Part shown: piece after piece, positions 31,450 to 45,628 of the stretch
Layout of the letters: every line of letters begins with the position of its first letter
Numbering within the stretch: position 1 is the stretch's first letter
From: Thinopyrum elongatum
Taxonomy: Eukaryota; Streptophyta; Magnoliopsida; Poales; Poaceae
NCBI GenBank assembly: GCA_011799875.1
Contig: CM022303.1
Span: 72,056,052-72,120,051, forward strand
DNA: 64,000 nt
Direction: 5' to 3'
Translations under genes and position numbers: made by a program
Notes under the pieces: model-generated
The model's input: the letters and a program-made list of their open reading frames with translations, nothing else
Databases searched by the model: none
Told to the model about the DNA's origin: nothing

Positions 31450-31845
31450 CTGAAACAGAGGAAATTCAGGATTGTCATATGACAATGAGAAGTATAATAC
31501 AACTCAGAGAGAAAGGTTAAACAAAACAATGGAAAGGAAAATGATTATCAGACTAATCAGATCAATGATAAGGAATTAAGCACAGATATCCAGCTCTCCG
31601 GGCAGATAAGAATTACGAGATCCTAAGTGTCGGCGTTAGTAAAATTCATTTAACCCGAAAAGAAGAGAGATCAGAGTCCCAGAGTATGGACGAGAAATAA
31701 AAGATCCTAATACCACCCAGTTGGCGACGTGGGCCCGTAAGCCACACAACCAAGTTAGTAAATTAGTTTTTTGATGTCTAGACTCAACTTCGACCAAGGA
31801 ATTGGAAAGGGGGGTTCCTACAAGCAGTCGGCTCTGATACCAACC

Positions 31846-33139
31846 CGTGATGACCCTGGCTTAATCGTGCACTAACCATACACGCAAATGCACACGATCA
31901 AGCCTAAGGACTCACTTAAAGATATCACAACACAACTCTAAAACATAAATAAAGTCATACAAGCTTTATATTACAAGCCAGGGGCCTCAAGGGCTCGAAT
32001 ACATAAACTCACAAACAAGCGTCAGCGGATGCATCAAATATCTGAGTACAGATATAAAAGAAAACACAGATAAGCCTTTAAGAAGGCGGGGCAAAAGAAA
32101 ACACTACGATCGAAAGGTGCAGGCCTCCTGCCTGGGACCCTCCGAACCTACTCCTGGTCGTCGGACGGCTCCTCTTAGTAGTACTCGCCAGAAGGGTAGT
32201 AGTAGTAGCCATCGGCGGGGGCAGCTGGCTCAGGGGCTCCGTCATCTGGTTGCATCAAACGGATATGGGGAGAAAAAGAAAACAAAGCAACCGTGAGTAC
32301 TCATCCGAAGTACTCAGCAAGCAAGGATCTACACTACATATGCAACATTTTCAAGGAAAGGTTGTATATGTGGACTGGGTTGCAGAAATGCCAGAATAGA
32401 GGGAATAGCCTAGACCTATCGAAGACTAGCATCTTCATCATCTTCAGCGGTCTTGCAGCATTAGAAGAGTGCAGAATAACACAATGTAAAGTAATAGTAG
32501 TGTCATCAACCTCACCCAGAGATCCTTCCTCGACTACCTGCTAGAAAGCAATACCAGAGCCATACTATCCAGTTATCATCTGAAGTGTCAGGTTCTAGTT
32601 GTATCGATTGGGATACAACTCCGAGTGTCCGTTACCGTAGGACAGGCTATCGATAGATGTTTTCTTCCCTGCAGGGGTGCACCAACTTACCCACCACGCT
32701 CGATTAACTCCGGCCAGACACACTTTACTGGGTCATGCCCGGATACGCCGCAACCCGACCGAATACTTAATAGAGAGGTCAGCACGCCGGACTAACCTAT
32801 GCCCCCAGGGGTCTTGGGCCATTGCCTCGGGCGCTCCTGCATGTTGCGTACACCGCCAGTGAGCTGACCTATTAACCCCTTAATACAAGCGCGGTTGCGT
32901 TCCCAGTCCAACCCAGCGTGTGCCGCTCAGTCGCATGACGTCTATTAAGCTTCGGCTGAAGTATACGACGCAGAACGCCCATACTTTGCCCACGTGATGG
33001 TTAGTGCTATCAGGCCAGAGGCCCCTCAGATCAAATATCCAAACCGTTAGTGGATTAGGAGCGCGCGGTAACGAGCAGAGACTCACGATCGATGTGACCC
33101 CGTCACCCCGTCTCGAGGACTTGCCGCAAGGGCTAAGGA
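31846..33139 (-). repeat. Element B LTR copy 3, truncated first part
   Basis: Matches the first ~1.29 kb of LTR copies 1 and 2, then switches at GGCTAAGGAAGAGC to internal sequence of element C. AAG is shared by both parents at the joint. The end of this LTR reappears at 45629-47554; about 1 kb between is missing. Confidence 0.87.
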
Positions 33140-33798
33140 AGAGCTCACAAGATGTTTGAATATGAAGGATACGGTCGGATTTTAATCCAACAAATAATCA
33201 GGTAAATGACAAAGGGTCTGAGGTGAGTAGCGGCACTCAACCAGAAGGAGAAAGAATGTAACGACATCAGGTTATAGAAACATCGGAATAATCCGATGTT
33301 TAAGTTCAAAAGAGTTATGGTTCAGAAACGAAGGATTAGAAGCAAAAGTTCTGATCAAAAGATGATTAAGTTGGATAGAGCTAGACGGACAACTTTAGTG
33401 TTCCGTCTTGCAGAGATTTCCACCCATGGTTACGGGACATGTCCTGGTCAGTAGTCAGTCCCAAGTAAATAAGGAGAAGGAATGCACTACCTCTCCGGGA
33501 CATGTAAGCTGGGCGGATATACAGACGGCAAGAAGTAGAGAATACTTTAGTGCCAAAGGCAATGTCATCGGGGAAGGAACCGATATGGTTCTTAGTATAG
33601 AAGGAATCGGGCGGATAACTGTCCATAAAAGGAATCAAGTAATCCGTGAGAACTAACGGGGTAAGGTATTAACGGCTAGTTCCACCTGAGAGTCCTCCAA
33701 GAAAGGACGGGAGGCAAGTACATCTAATTTAGGAAGCACTTGAACAACCCAGGTTTAAAATTTGGAGGGTTCACGAATTCCAAAGTCAGGAGTGACAA

Positions 33799-34047
33799 TT
33801 AGTTCACCTGGGCAGAGGGACGAGTGATTTGTACAGGCTTAGCTAGACAATCAACCAATACTTGATTGGCCGAAAACCAGCTCATGTCCGAAATGATGAC
33901 TGGGCCGGAAGGATGAATTAGTAGGGAAGAGCTTATGATTGCGAGTATTCGCACACATGTTGAATCAATAGGATCGAAATGAGAATGACAAGGGATATCA
34001 ACAACAATTTCTTGACGTATGGAGCTAACCATAATATAAGCAAGCAA
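33799..34047 (-). pseudogene. Decayed protease-region remnant, duplicated copy in element C
   Basis: Near-identical to 40599-40847. The segment SGPVIISDMSWFSANQVLVD followed by CLAKP resembles the GMDWL...IDC segment that follows the aspartic-protease core in plant gypsy pol. No active-site DSG or DTG is visible. Low-confidence homology. Confidence 0.35.
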
Positions 34048-34665
34048 GAATTTCAGGAGTAGTAGGATGCATAGGATTCTCGGAAGATCAGATGATATTT
34101 CAAAGTGTTTTAGGAATCACAAAAACAACTGGGGATGATTCGATCCCCGGTACTGTGAGTAATTAACCGCAGTGCGAAAGAAACTGCACCGCAGTAGGTT
34201 CAAAGGATTCTCGGTTTAACGAGGAGTATTACGGGGTACCTCGTACAGGCATGATTGACTGGCCATGATGATACAACGGCAAGGATGTGTAGATATCCAC
34301 GGGGATTATCGGTGTTAGTAAACTGCAAAAGCAGTGGGTAAAGGGGTCTCGGAAAACTTCGGGAAGTATCTTCGGAGCCTTCTGATGATGTCATGTCATC
34401 TTCTGGAATGAGGGGGCTCTCCGGGAGAAAATGGTTACGAGAACCTAATGTCGGAGTTAGTAAAATCTTTAACCCGAATAGGAGAGAGATCAGAGTCCCA
34501 GAGTATAGATCGAGGAGTAAAAAGATCCTAATACCACCCAGTTGGCGACGTGGGCCCGTAAGCCACACAGCCAAGTTAGTAAAACAGTTTTGGACCATTA
34601 GACTCAACTTCGGCGAAGGAATTGGAAAGGGGGATTCCTAGAGGCAGTTGGCTCTGATACCAACC

Positions 34666-37600
34666 TGTGACGACCCCGGCTTAATCGTGCACTAACCATA
34701 CACGCAAATGCGCATGATCAAGCCTAAGGACTCACTTGAAGATATCACAACACAACTCTAAAACATAAATAAAGTCATACAAGCTTTATATTACAAGCCA
34801 GGGCCTCGAGGGCTCGAATACATAGCTCGATGGCATACAAGCGTCAGCGGAAGCATTAGATATCTGGGTACAGATATATTACAGAGAGAGAAATAGGCCT
34901 TCACAGAGGCGGGGTAAAATAAAATACTACGATCGAAAGGCGTAGGCCTCCTGCCCTGGACCCTTCGATCCTACTCCTGGTCGTCAGTCGGCTCCTCGTA
35001 GTAGTAGTACTCGCCAGGCGGGTAGTAGTACTGGTCGTCGGCTGAGACGTCTGGCTCAGGGGCTCCGTCGTCTGGTGGCATCAAATGGAATATGGGGGAA
35101 AAAGAAAATAAAGCAAACGTGAGTACTCATCCGAAGTACTCAGCAAGCAAGGATCTACACTACATATGCATCATTTTCAAAGGGGGCTGTATATGTGGAC
35201 TGGGCTGCAGAAATGCCAGAATAGAGGGGGAAGCCTAGTCCTATCGAAGACTAGCATCTTCAACAATCTTCGACAGTCTTGCAGCAATAGAAGAGATCAG
35301 ATGAACATAATGTAAAGTAGTAGTAGTAGTATCATCAACCTCGACCTGAGATCCTTTCTCGACTCCCTGCGAGAAAGCAATCCTAGAGCCGTACTATCCA
35401 GTTCTCATCACATGTTCTAGTTGTACCGATCGGGATACAACTCCGAGTGTCCGTTACCGTAGGACAGGCTATCGATAGAAGTTTCTTCCCTGCAGGGGTG
35501 CACCAACTTACCCACCACGCTCACTTAAACTCCGGCCGGACACACTTTTCTGGGTCATGCCCGGCCTCGGCTAAGCAATACGCCGCAACCCAACCAAATA
35601 CTTAACAGAGAGGCCAGCACGCCGGACTAACCTATGCCCCCAGGGGTCTTGGGCCATCGCCCCGGACGCTCCTGCATGTTGCGTACACCGCCGGTGAGCA
35701 GACCTAGCAACCCCTTAATACAAGCGCGGTTGCGTTCCCAGTCCAACCCAGCGTGTGCCGCTCAGTTGCTGACGTCTATTAAGCTTCGGCTGAAGTATAC
35801 GACGCAGAACGCCCATACTATGCCCACGTGATGGTTAGTGCTATCGGGCCAGAGGCCCCTCGGATCAAATATCCAAACCGTAGTGGATTAGGAACGCGCG
35901 GAAACGAGCAGAGACTCACGATCGATGTGACCCCGTCGCCCCGTCTCGAGGACTTGCGGCAAGGACCAAGAATGCCCGGCCACGCCTCGTGGTTATCTCG
36001 CGGGCACCATCCAGGTCAACCCGACTCCACATCACTTCGCTTTAAGCTCACGCGGGTACCCCATAGGGCCGACCCGTCTTTAGTATCATGGTTTAGTGCA
36101 AGTCATAATATCCAAGGTAACTGTGTGTCTGACACCGAAGGGAACCCTGAGGAATCACCCTCGATGGAATTCCCGCTCGATGTTATCATCAAGGTGAACG
36201 AAGGAGGAATCACCCTCGAGGTCCACGCTTGAGAGGTTGCGCGACGATGTCGTTATCGGGGGTGGTGTAGGAGGAATCACCCTCGCTTACCACGACCGAG
36301 TAACTAACCTACAAGGTTAACATCAGAAGTGCTGACGAGGTATCACCCTCGGCACTCGACGGTAACCCAGCAGTGTCGGGCAACATAGGGAGAAGTGATG
36401 TGCGGTGCCAGGGTCTAGTCTTCAATCCCGATGATCGGGTCTTCTGATATCTAGCAGGGCAGTCGGGATCAAGTGGGGGTCTCTGTCGTGTCTCTACCCA
36501 GCCTATACTAATCAGTCTAGGATAACCAGTAAGGTAACAAGGCAGGGTACAATAATCAGGCTATGCAGCAGATATAGGAAAACGGTAGCAGTAGCAGTTC
36601 TAATGCAAGCATAAGAGAGAAGGGAATATGCGATATAGGCATGCTCAAAATGGGGGTGCTTGCCTGTTTGCTCGGGGACAAGGGCAAGGTCTTCAGTGGT
36701 ATCGTCGGGGACGTAGTCGCACTCCTGAGCTGCGTCTGCCTCGGGAGCTACGTCAACATCGGGGTCTACCGAGAGAGAAGAGGGGGAAGAATCAGGTAAA
36801 CATAATGCAAACAAATGCAATACGGTGCGTGTGATGCTATGATGCAGTGCAGGGTTGCCTAATTATGCATCTAAGTCATTTTAGTTATTTTTAGAATTAA
36901 TCTGGGATTTAATATCTGACGTGTGTGCACTATTCATCTGCCGGATTCGGGTCCGGAGTTACGAGTTCTTCTACGTAGGAGGTTCCGATGAAGAAACAGA
37001 CGGCACGATCAGACTCGTCTCGTCGTTCTGAGCAACTTTCATGTTTTAACTTTTTAAATCCGAGCTACGGTTTAAAAGATATGAATTTTTGAAGATTATT
37101 TGAATTTCTGGAATTATTTAATTCGAATTTGAACAGTAGCAGGAAATGCCGGGTGCACTCGGCGCAGTGACCAGAGAGGCGCTAGAGGGGCTGACAGTGG
37201 GGCCGGCCAGCTGGGTCAGCGGGTCAGCCGTTGACCAGTTGACTGGTCAACCGGGCCCCACTAGTCAGTGACTAGGGAGATTTAACTAATTAGATTTTTA
37301 ATTAAAACTGCTTAGTTAAACTAATTACAGAACGGGGCCCGCATGTCAGCCTCTAGAGTAAACAGTAATCCAACATTGACCCGGTCAACGAAGTCAACAA
37401 AGGCCAGGGGTCCACTGGTCAGTGTCACTGGGCGGGCCCCACGTCTTGCCAGGTCAGCGGAGTCGCCGGAGTAGCTCCGGCGAGCCTCCCGCGGCGGCGA
37501 ACTCGCCGGAGGGCGTCGGATTTCCTCTAGGAGGCACCAAATCGCGCGGGGTTTGCAGTGTTCGAACGGGCGCTTTGAGCCGCGTCGAGTGGTGGCACTG

Positions 37601-38827
37601 GCTCGGCCTGAATCGGCGTAAATTGACGGCGGCGAGCTACGCGGCGGCCGCCGGAGTTCGGCTAACGATGGATTGGGCAAAGCGGGGCACGGTAGGTGCC
37701 GTGGATGGGCTTGCCCGACTCGCTGGGGTGCGGTGAGTGTAGTGGTGAGCTCGGATGCGAGCTTGCGCGGCCGTGGCCACGGTGGTGCCATGGCCGGCGG
37801 CGGGGAGCTCTCGGGTTCGGCGGGAATGACATCTCTGGCCACGGAATCAAGCGGGGCAGAGAGGGGAACGGCGCGCACGCTCACCTAGGGGGCACACGAG
37901 GGCCCGTTGGAAGCTTAGGAGCTACAGATCGACGGCAGTTGCCGGCGAAGCTCCGGCGACCGAGATCGAGGAGCAGCTCGATCCGCGAGCCGTGGTGGCG
38001 TAGAGCTCGAGCTAGTAGCCGGTGAAAATTCGGAGGAGCAGGGCGGAGCGGATGCGCTCGTTCTCAGGTGGTGATGACGACGACAGCGACGACCTCGAGC
38101 TCGACCATGGCGACGGCGGCTCGGCTAGTCGTGGTGGGGAAGAAGACGAGGGGGAGAGGGGGAACTGGAGGCTAGGGTTCGCGGGTACGGCGAGAGGCGC
38201 TCGGGCTTATCCATATAGGCGCCGGGGACCGCGGGATCACCGACACGGCGACAAGCGCCGGTCGGATGCGCGCGCGCGCCGACGCGTGCGCGAGGAGGGA
38301 GACGGCCCGGTTGTTGGGCTGGGCCGGGCACTGTAGCGCAGGCTTAAGTGCACAGTAGACCTTTAGGCCCTTTTCTATTTTCCATTTTCTGTTTCTGATT
38401 TCTTTTATTCCTCATTGTTTGGGAAATAGTTATGGCTCCTATGTAGTTTTGTAAAATATGGAACTTGGTCCAAATATTACATTGCAATATTAGCTCTCAC
38501 CAAGAAGTGGTTTGGACAGCTTTGGAAGCCATTTGAATTAGTAATGATTTTTAATGAATTTAATATTGCTGTTTTGGGGCTGTTTCATCTTGTTAGAGTT
38601 ACTTATCTAACTCCAACCTTATTGATGATGATTTTATAAATGTTCCTGGAATATTTGCAACATCATGTACATTTTAGTTTGATTGTTAGAAGGAATATTT
38701 ATTTGACTCCCAATTGTAATTTGAATTTTTAGTTGAAATATTTTCGACTGAAATTTTATTAGAGTGATCTTGATGACATGGCAGGTTAAGTAGCTTAACC
38801 AGAGTGGGGTAACCTGGGGATGTTACA
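34666..38827 (-). repeat. Element C LTR, left of the pair
   Basis: Starts TGTGACGACCCC and ends GGATGTTACA. It contains the ATCACCCTCG hairpin words near 36150, 36205, 36270 and 36337. GC-rich sequence at 37400-38340 produces many overlapping frames; none is supported. Confidence 0.92.
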
Positions 38828-41465
38828 AGTCTCCTCCACTACAAGAAATCTCGTCCCGAGATTTAAGTGGGGAAGACAAGAGTAATTTCGGGAGATCTGA
38901 CCCTCGTAGGGTCGATTATCTGATAAACCATTCAGGGAATGTAGCAAAATTATCTCTCGAGTTGAAACTTAGGAATAATCGAGAGCAAAGTATGAAGGTT
39001 CAATAAGAAGTATCAAGCAAATGGATATTCGATCGATACCTGAACGAAGTGTGAACAAGGGTTCAGGGTATCGAGAGTAAATCATCTCTCGAGGGGTGGC
39101 GAGTCAAAGTGTTGATGGTGATCACGACAAATTTGTCGAGAGGTTTCTATGAAGATGCCATCGAACAGTGACGTCAACAATCGTAAGGAAGGATGAGGCG
39201 AAAAGTTTATTGGAACCAAGGATACGGTACAAGCTCGAAATCAAGCTTGTTGTTCAGGGTGAAATGATAAGGTGAGGAAGATCGACGTAAGCTTAACTCA
39301 TCGTCGAAAATTGTGCTCCGGGAAGAAGGGCCAGGTAGCACAGTTAAAAGTTAGCATGATAGGGATATAGCTAATCCGGCTAGGAATGTTGTGATGGGGT
39401 GTTAGACTTCCCAGTAACAAGTACTAGGGGTGATACCGGAAGGTAAATCAGGGTAGAGGTTGGACGGGTGAAATGATCTACAGAGGACTAGTATTTAACT
39501 TATCCAGGAAATGGAATCAAGGTGAAAATATGGTCGGAACCACGATTGCAAAGGATCAATTCATAGATACTAGATGAACTTGTACCAGGGAAATAATTAT
39601 TTTTACGAGCAGCTTCCATGATAAGTTCTACATCGGGTCCATGGGCATGAACACATAGGTTCAAGGTCGACCCCCACTTCTTCAATGCATAACCTTTCAT
39701 TCACTTCTCATTTTCGAAGAAATTTTAGTGCTGAGAATTTATCTGGTGAAGCACCAGAAGAGTATGACTCGCATAACTTTTGAGTTCACACGAATTAGGG
39801 AAAACATAGGTTCAACCCATCGGGACATTTTACGAAGCTATGCAACCATCAACCAAAGCAAGGGATACTAGTTCGAAAGCAGGGGTATCGAAGTCAAAGC
39901 TTGATGATACAATTTACCGATGGTATTTGGTATCAAGGAAGAGCTCACAAGATGTTTGAATATGAAGGATACGGTCAGATTTTAATCCCACAAATAATCA
40001 GGTAAATGACAAAGGGTCTGAGGTGAGTAGCGGCACTCAACCAGAAGGAGAAAGAATGTAACGGCATCAGGTTATAGAAACATCGGAATAATCCGATGTT
40101 TAAGTTCAAAGGAGTTATGGTTCAGAAACGAAGGATTAGAAGCAAAAGTTCTGATTAAAAGATGATTAAGTTGGATAGAGCTAGACGGACAACTTTAGCG
40201 TTCCGTCTTGCAGTGATTTCCACCCATGGTTATGGGACATGTCCTGGTCAGTAGTCAGTCCCAAGTAAATAAGGAGAAGGAATGCACTACCTCTCCGGGC
40301 CATGTAAGCTGGGCAGATATACAGACGGCAAGAAGTAGAGAATACTTTAGTGCCAAAGGCAATGTCATCGGGGAAGGAACCGATATGGTTCTTAGTATAG
40401 AAGGAATCGGGCGGATAACTGTCCATAAAAGGAATCAAGTAATCCGTGAGAACTAACGGGGTAAGGTATTAGCGGATGGTTCCACCTGAGAGTCCTCCAA
40501 GAAAGGACGGGAGGCAAGTACATCTAATTTAGGAAGCACTTGAACAACCCAGGTTTAAAATTTGGAGGGTTCACGAATTCCAAAGTCAGGAGTGACAATT
40601 AGTTCACCTGGGCAGAGGGACGAGTGATTTGTATAGGCTTAGCTAGACAATCAACCAATACTTGATTGGCCGAAAACCAGCTCATGTCCGAAATGATGAC
40701 TGGGCCGGAAGGATGAATTAGTAGGGAAGAGCTTATGATTGCGAGTATTTGCACACATGCTGAATCAATAGGATCGAAATGAGAATGACAAGGGATATCA
40801 ACAACAATTTCTTGACGTATGGAGCTAACCATAATATAAGCAAGCAAGAATTTCAGGAGTAGTAGGATGCATAGGATTCTCGGAAGATCAGATGATATTT
40901 CAAAGTGTTTTAGGAATCACAAAAACAACTGGGGATGATCGGATCCCCGGTACTGTGAGTAATTAACCGCAGTGCGAAAGAAACTGCACCGCAGTAGGTT
41001 CAAAGGATTCTCGATTTAACGAGGAGTATTACGGGGTACCTCGTACAGGCATGATTGACTGGCCATGATGATACAACGGCAAGGATGTGTAGATATCCAC
41101 GGGGATTATCGGTGTTAGTAAACTGCAAAAGCAGTGGGTAAAGGGGTCTCGGAAAACTTCGGGAAGTATCTTCGGAGCCTTCTGATGATGTCATGTCATC
41201 TTCTGGAATGAGGGGGCTCTCCGGGAGAAAATGGTTACGAGAACCTAATGTCGGAGTTAGTAAAATCTTTAACCCGAATAGGAGAGAGATCAGAGTCCCA
41301 GAGTATAGATCGAGGAGTAAAAAGATCCTAATACCACCCAGTTGGCGACGTGGGCCCGTAAGCCACACAGCCAAGTTAGTAAAACAGTTTTGGACCATTA
41401 GACTCAACTTCGGCGAAGGAATTGGAAAGGGGGATTCCTAGAGGCAGTTGGCTCTGATACCAACC
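38828..41465 (-). other. Element C internal region, essentially non-coding
   Basis: It runs from the PPT side (left) to the PBS (right). No gag, RT or integrase is recognisable. Minus-strand frames 39500-39700 and 40181-40438 are open but unrecognised. Long LTRs around a short, non-coding interior is the LARD-like (large retrotransposon derivative) pattern. Confidence 0.65.
40599..40847 (-). pseudogene. Decayed protease-region remnant in element C
   Basis: Second copy of the 33799-34047 frame, differing at only a few residues. It lies in the gag-pol position of the internal region, but neighbouring pol motifs are absent. The match to the protease-linked MSW/DC segment is by eye. Confidence 0.35.
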
Positions 41466-44400
41466 TGTGACGACCCCGGCTTAATCGTGCACTAACCATA
41501 CACGCAAATGCGCATGATCAAGCCTAAGGACTCACTTGAAGATATCACAACACAACTCTAAAACATAAATAAAGTCATACAAGCTTTATATTACAAGCCA
41601 GGGCCTCGAGGGCTCGAATACATAGCTCGATGGCATACAAGCGTCAGCGGAAGCATTAGATATCTGGGTACAGATATATTACAGAGAGAGAAATAGGCCT
41701 TCACAGAGGCGGGGTAAAATAAAATACTACGATCGAAAGGCGTAGGCCTCCTGCCCTGGACCCTTCGATCCTACTCCTGGTCGTCAGTCGGCTCCTCGTA
41801 GTAGTAGTACTCGCCAGGCGGGTAGTAGTACTGGTCGTCGGCTGAGGCGTCTGGCTCAGGGGCTCCGTCGTCTGGTGGCATCAAATGGAATATGGGGGAA
41901 AAAGAAAATAAAGCAAACGTGAGTACTCATCCGAAGTACTCAGCAAGCAAGGATCTACACTACATATGCATCATTTTCAAAGGGGGCTGTATATGTGGAC
42001 TGGGCTGCAGAAATGCCAGAATAGAGGGGGAAGCCTAGTCCTATCGAAGACTAGCATCTTCAACAATCTTCGACAGTCTTGCAGCAATAGAAGAGATCAG
42101 ATGAACATAATGTAAAGTAGTAGTAGTAGTATCATCAACCTCGACCTGAGATCCTTTCTCGACTCCCTGCGAGAAAGCAATCCCAGAGCCGTACTATCCA
42201 GTTCTCATCACATGTTCTAGTTGTACCGATCGGGATACAACTCCGAGTGTCCATTACCGTAGGATAGGCTATCGATAGAAGTTTCTTCCCTGCAGGGGTG
42301 CACCAACTTACCCACCACGCTCACTTAAACTCCGGCCGGACACACTTTTCTGGGTCATGCCCGGCCTCGGCTAAGCAACACGCCGCAACCCGACCAAATA
42401 CTTAACAGAGAGGTCAGCACGCCGGACTAACCTATGCCCCCAGGGGTCTTGGGCCATCGCCCCGGACGCTCCTGCACGTTGCGTACACCGCCGGTGAGCA
42501 GACCTAGCAACCCCTTAATACAAGCGCGGTTGTGTTCCCAGTCCAACCCAGCGTGTGCCGCTCAGTTGCTGACGTCTATTAAGCTTCGGCTGAAGTATAC
42601 GACGCATAACGCCCATACTATGCCCACGTGATGGTTAGTGCTATCGGGCCAGAGGCCCCTCGGATCAAATATCCAAACCGTAGTGGATTAGGAACGCGCG
42701 GAAACGAGCAGAGACTCACGATCGATGTGACCCCGTCGCCCCGTCTCGAGGACTTGCGGCAAGGGCCAAGAATGCCCGGCCACGCCTCGTAGTTATCTCG
42801 CGGGCACCATCCAGGTCAACCCGACTCCACATCACTTCGCTTTAAGCTCGCGCGGGTACCCCTCAGGGCCGACCCGTCTTTAGTATCATGGTTTAGTGCA
42901 AGTCATAATATCCAAGGTAACTGTGTGTCTGACACCGAAGGGAACCCTGAGGAATCACCCTCGATGGAATTCCCGCTCGATGTTATCATCAAGGTGAACG
43001 AAGGAGGAATCACCCTCGAGGTCCACGCTTGAGAGGTTGCGCGACGATGTCGTTATCGGGGGTGGTGTAGGAGGAATCACCCTCGCTTACCACGACCGAG
43101 TAACTAACCTACAAGGTTAACATCAGAAGTGCTGACGAGGTATCACCCTCGGCACTCGACGGTAACCCAGCAGTGTCGGGCAACATAGGGAGAAGTGATG
43201 TGCGGTGCCAGGGTCTAGTCTTCAATCCCGATGATCGGGTCTTCTGATATCCAGCAGGGCAGTCGGGATCAAGTGGGGGTCTCTGTCGTGTCTCTACCCA
43301 GCCTATACTAATCAGTCTAGGATAACCAGTAAGGTAACAAGGCAGGGTACAATAATCAGGCTATGCAGCAGATATAGGAAAACGGTAGCAGTAGCAGTTC
43401 TAATGCAAGCATAAGAGAGAAGGGAATAGGCGATATATGCATGCTCAAAATGGGGGTGCTTGCCTGTTTGCTCGGGGGCAAGGGCAAGGTCTTCAGTGGT
43501 ATCGTCGGGGACATAGTCGTACTCCTGAGCTGCGTCTGCCTCGGAAGCTAGGTCAACGTCGGGGTCTACCGAGAGAGAAGAGGGGGAAGAAACAGGTAAA
43601 CATAATGCAAACAAATGCAATACGGTGCGTGTGATGCTATGATGCAGTGCAGGGTTGCCTAATTATGCATCTAAGTCATTTTAGTTATTTTTAGAATTAA
43701 TCTGGGATTTAATATCCGACGTGTGTGTGCACTATTCATCTGCCGGATTCGGGTCCGGAGTTGCGAGTTCTTCTACATAGGAGGTTCCGATGAAGAAACA
43801 GACGGCACGATCAGACTTGTCTTGTCATTCTGAGCAACTTTCATATTTTAACTTTTTCAATCCGAGCTACGGTTTAAAAGATATGAATTTTCGAAGGTTA
43901 TTTGAATTTCTGGAATTATTTAATTCGAATTTGAACAGTAGCAGGAAATGCTGGGTGCACGCGGGAGAATGCGCCAGAGAGGCGCTAGAGGGGCTGACAG
44001 TGGGGCCGGCCAGCTGGGTCAGCGGGTCAGCCGTTGACCAGTTGACTGGTCAACCGGGCCCCACTAGTCAGTGACTAGGGAGATTTAACTAATTAGATTT
44101 TTAATTAAAACTGCTTAGTTAAACTAATTACAGAACGAGGCCCGCATGTCAGCCTCTAGAGTAAACAGTAATCCAACGTTGACCCGGTCAACGAAGTCAG
44201 CAAAGGCCAGGGGCCCACTGGTCAGTGTCACTGGGCGGGCCCCACGTCTTGCCAGGTCAGCGGAGTCACCGGAGTAGCTCCGACGAGCCTCCCGCGGTGG
44301 TGAACTCGCCGGAGGGCGTTGGATTTCCTCTAGGAGGCACCAAATCGCGGGGTTTGCGGTGTTCGAACGGGCGCTCTGAGCCGCGTCGAGTGGTGGCACT

Positions 44401-45628
44401 GGCTCGGCCTGAATCTGCGTAAATTGACGGCGGCGGGCTACGCGGCGGCCGCCGGAGTTCGGCTAACGATGGATTGGGCAAAGCGGGGCACGGTAGGTGC
44501 CGTGGATGGGCTTGCCCGACTCGCTGGGGTGCGGTGAGTGTAGTGGTGAGCTCGGATGCGAGCTTGCGCGGCCGTGGCCACGGTGGTGCCATGGCCGGCG
44601 GCGGGGAGCTCTCAGGTTCGGCGGGAATGATGTTTATGGCGACGGAATCAAGCGGGGCAGAGAGGGGAACGGCGCGCACGCTCACCTAGGGGGCACACGG
44701 GGGCCCGTTGGAAGCTTAGGAGCTGCAGATCGACGGCAGTTGCCGGCGAAGCTCCGGCGACCGAGATCGGGGAGCAGCTCGATCCGCGAGCCGTGGTGGC
44801 GTAGAGCTCGAGCTAGTAGCCGGTGAAGATTCAGAGGAGCAGGGCGGAGCGGATGCGCTCGTTCTCAGGCGGTGATGACGACGACAGCGACGACCTCGAG
44901 CTCGACCATGGTGACGGCGGCTCGGCTAGTCGCGGTGGGGAAGAAGACGAGGGGGAGAGGGGGAACTGGAGGCTAGGGTTCGTGGGTACGGCGAGAGGCG
45001 CTCGGGCTTATCCATATAGGCGCCGGGGACCGCGGGATCACCGACACGGCGACAAGCGCCGGTCGGATGCGCGCGCGCGCCGACGCGTGCGCGAGGAGGG
45101 AGACGGCCCGGTTGTTGGGCTGGGCCGGGCACTGTAGCGCAGGCTTAAGTGCACAGTAGACCTTTAGGCCCTTTTCTATTTTCTATTTTCTGTTTCTGAT
45201 TTCATTTATTCCTCACTGTTTGGGAAATAGTTATGGCTCGTATGTAGTTTTGTAAAATATGGAACTTGGTCCAAATATTACATTGCAATATTAGCTCTCA
45301 CCAAAAAGTGGTTTGGACAGTTTTGGAAGCCATTTGAATTAGTAATGATTTTTCATGAATTTAATATTGCTGTTTTGCGGCTATTTCATCTTGTTAGAGT
45401 TACTTATCTAACTCCAACCTTATTGATGATGATTTTATAAATGTTCCTGGAATATTTGCAACATCATGTACATTTTAGTTTGATTGTTAGAAGGAATATT
45501 TATTTGACTCCCAATTGTAATTTGAATTTTTAGTTGAAACATTTTCTACTGAAATTTTATTAGAGTGATCTTGATGACATGGCAGGTTAAGTAGCTTAAC
45601 CAGAGTGGGGTAACCTGGGGATGTTACA
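41466..45628 (-). repeat. Element C LTR, right of the pair
   Basis: Nearly identical to 34666-38827. It ends ATGTTACA and abuts CGGGTTCACC, the continuation of the element B LTR. Confidence 0.92.

Larger units (their letters stand above)
33140..45628 (-). mobile_element. Gypsy-like element C, tandemly duplicated and left-truncated
   Basis: Order on the plus strand: partial internal region 33140-34665, LTR 34666-38827 (4,162 bp), internal region 38828-41465, LTR 41466-45628 (4,163 bp). PBS TGGTATCAGAGC lies at 34662-34651 and 41462-41451 (minus). The stretch 33140-38827 repeats at 39943-45628 with a 6.8-kb offset and very few differences by eye. Intact C would be LTR-internal-LTR; the extra unit implies an LTR-LTR recombinational duplication, then a deletion removing the left LTR. 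Its LTR start resembles that of B, so B and C are sister families. Confidence 0.85.

Noticed and set aside
39500..39700. 66-codon minus frame in element C internal region as a gene
   Set aside because: No recognisable domain, no conserved partner in the duplicated part, and surrounded by non-coding sequence.
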